This document shows, piece by piece, positions 5,952-6,264 of a DNA stretch of 6,264 nt. Every line of letters starts with the position of its first letter. Position 1 is the stretch's first letter. The translations under genes were made by a program, and so were the position numbers. Origin of the DNA: an uncultured Syntrophobacteraceae bacterium (lineage in GTDB: Bacteria > Desulfobacterota > Syntrophobacteria > Syntrophobacterales > Syntrophobacteraceae); the NCBI GenBank assembly GCA_937889795.1, contig CALBZH010000520.1:1-6264 (forward strand), written 5' to 3'. The notes below the pieces were generated by a model that saw only the letters and a program-made list of their open reading frames with translations, was not told the DNA's origin and did no database searches.

Positions 5952-6264
5952 CTACAAGCCTTCGATCAGACTCATATAAATGGACTCCAGCTTCGAGATC
6001 ATCGCCCCGCTGCTGTACTGGGACCTTGCCCAAGGAGCAGCCGCCTCCCTCAGCTCCGCCCTCCGCGCTTCATCACGGATAAGGTCCGCCAATGCCTCCG
6101 CGAGTGCACCGCCGTCACCCGGTCGTGTCAGCACGCCGCACCGTCCGCCGTCCACCATCGCAACCATCCCGCCCGCCGTCGTGACCACGCACGGAAGCCC
6201 GGCCGCCATCGCTTCCACGAGGGCCACGGGCGCCGCTTCAGACACCGACGACATGACGAAGACA
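5952..6264 (-). CDS. Glycosyltransferase, GT4-like, C-terminal part (5' end beyond window)
   Basis: The reading frame is open at the right edge, with V-F-V codons preceding the first visible Met, so the true start lies outside the window and about 103 codons are visible. The segment holds the donor-binding end of a GT-B fold glycosyltransferase: the E-x7-E motif (SEAAPVALVEAM), then AAGLPCVVT and a GGM turn, which bind the sugar nucleotide in GT4 enzymes. An acidic/alanine-rich helix (LAEALADLIRDEARRAEL) follows, as is usual at the C-terminus of the family. It ends in TAG, 13 bp before the sulfotransferase start, so the two are probably co-transcribed. It would transfer an activated sugar to a growing cytoplasmic glycan. 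Donor and acceptor cannot be read from this fragment. Confidence 0.88.
   Translation of the reverse strand, partial: VFVMSSVSEAAPVALVEAMAAGLPCVVTTAGGMVAMVDGGRCGVLTRPGDGGALAEALADLIRDEARRAELREAAAPWARSQYSSGAMISKLESIYMSLIEGL

Noticed and set aside
1..6264. Mobile element, CRISPR array, tRNA or phage genes
   Set aside because: No transposase or integrase motif, spaced direct repeat, terminal inverted repeat or cloverleaf was found on reading both strands. The AT-rich sulfotransferase alone does not establish an element.

Overview
The window looks like chromosomal DNA of a free-living, Gram-negative-type bacterium of fairly high GC. Lines sampled by hand inside the GT4 gene run about 63-72% GC. 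All eight genes lie on the minus strand, so transcription runs from position 6264 towards position 1. The FtsE-FtsX-EnvC order and the style of the glycosyltransferases would fit a deltaproteobacterium-like or related uncultivated lineage. This is a weak inference: there is no rRNA or other marker here.

Upstream half (6264 to 3121): a surface-polysaccharide segment. It begins with the C-terminal end of a GT4-type glycosyltransferase that runs off the right edge. Next come a PAPS-dependent sulfotransferase, a second and unrelated sulfotransferase in a strikingly AT-rich stretch (about 45% GC by hand count), and a complete GT4 glycosyltransferase. Together they suggest synthesis and sulfation of an exported glycan such as an exopolysaccharide, capsule or O-antigen.

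Downstream half (3028 to 1): a cell-division segment. It starts with an unrecognised 302-residue protein combining a coiled coil, a possible winged helix and a PD-(D/E)XK nuclease-like core. This is followed 12 bp later by ftsE (ATPase), then ftsX (membrane subunit), then an EnvC-like murein hydrolase activator that has a signal peptide and coiled coil and is cut by the left edge. In the known system, FtsE hydrolysis is passed through FtsX to the periplasmic EnvC coiled coil, which activates septal amidases. The EnvC-like gene is open to the window edge and its frame is clear: 129 codons are visible.

Most interesting points: the nuclease-like protein tightly linked to ftsE, with a TTG start and a good ribosome binding site; a set of nested inverted repeats filling the 92-bp leader in front of it; a G7 tract between it and ftsE lying where slippage could create an overlapping ATGA start; and the AT-rich sulfotransferase, which looks acquired. 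No tRNA, rRNA, CRISPR array, insertion sequence or clear intrinsic terminator was seen. No stretch above 132 bp lacks a gene.
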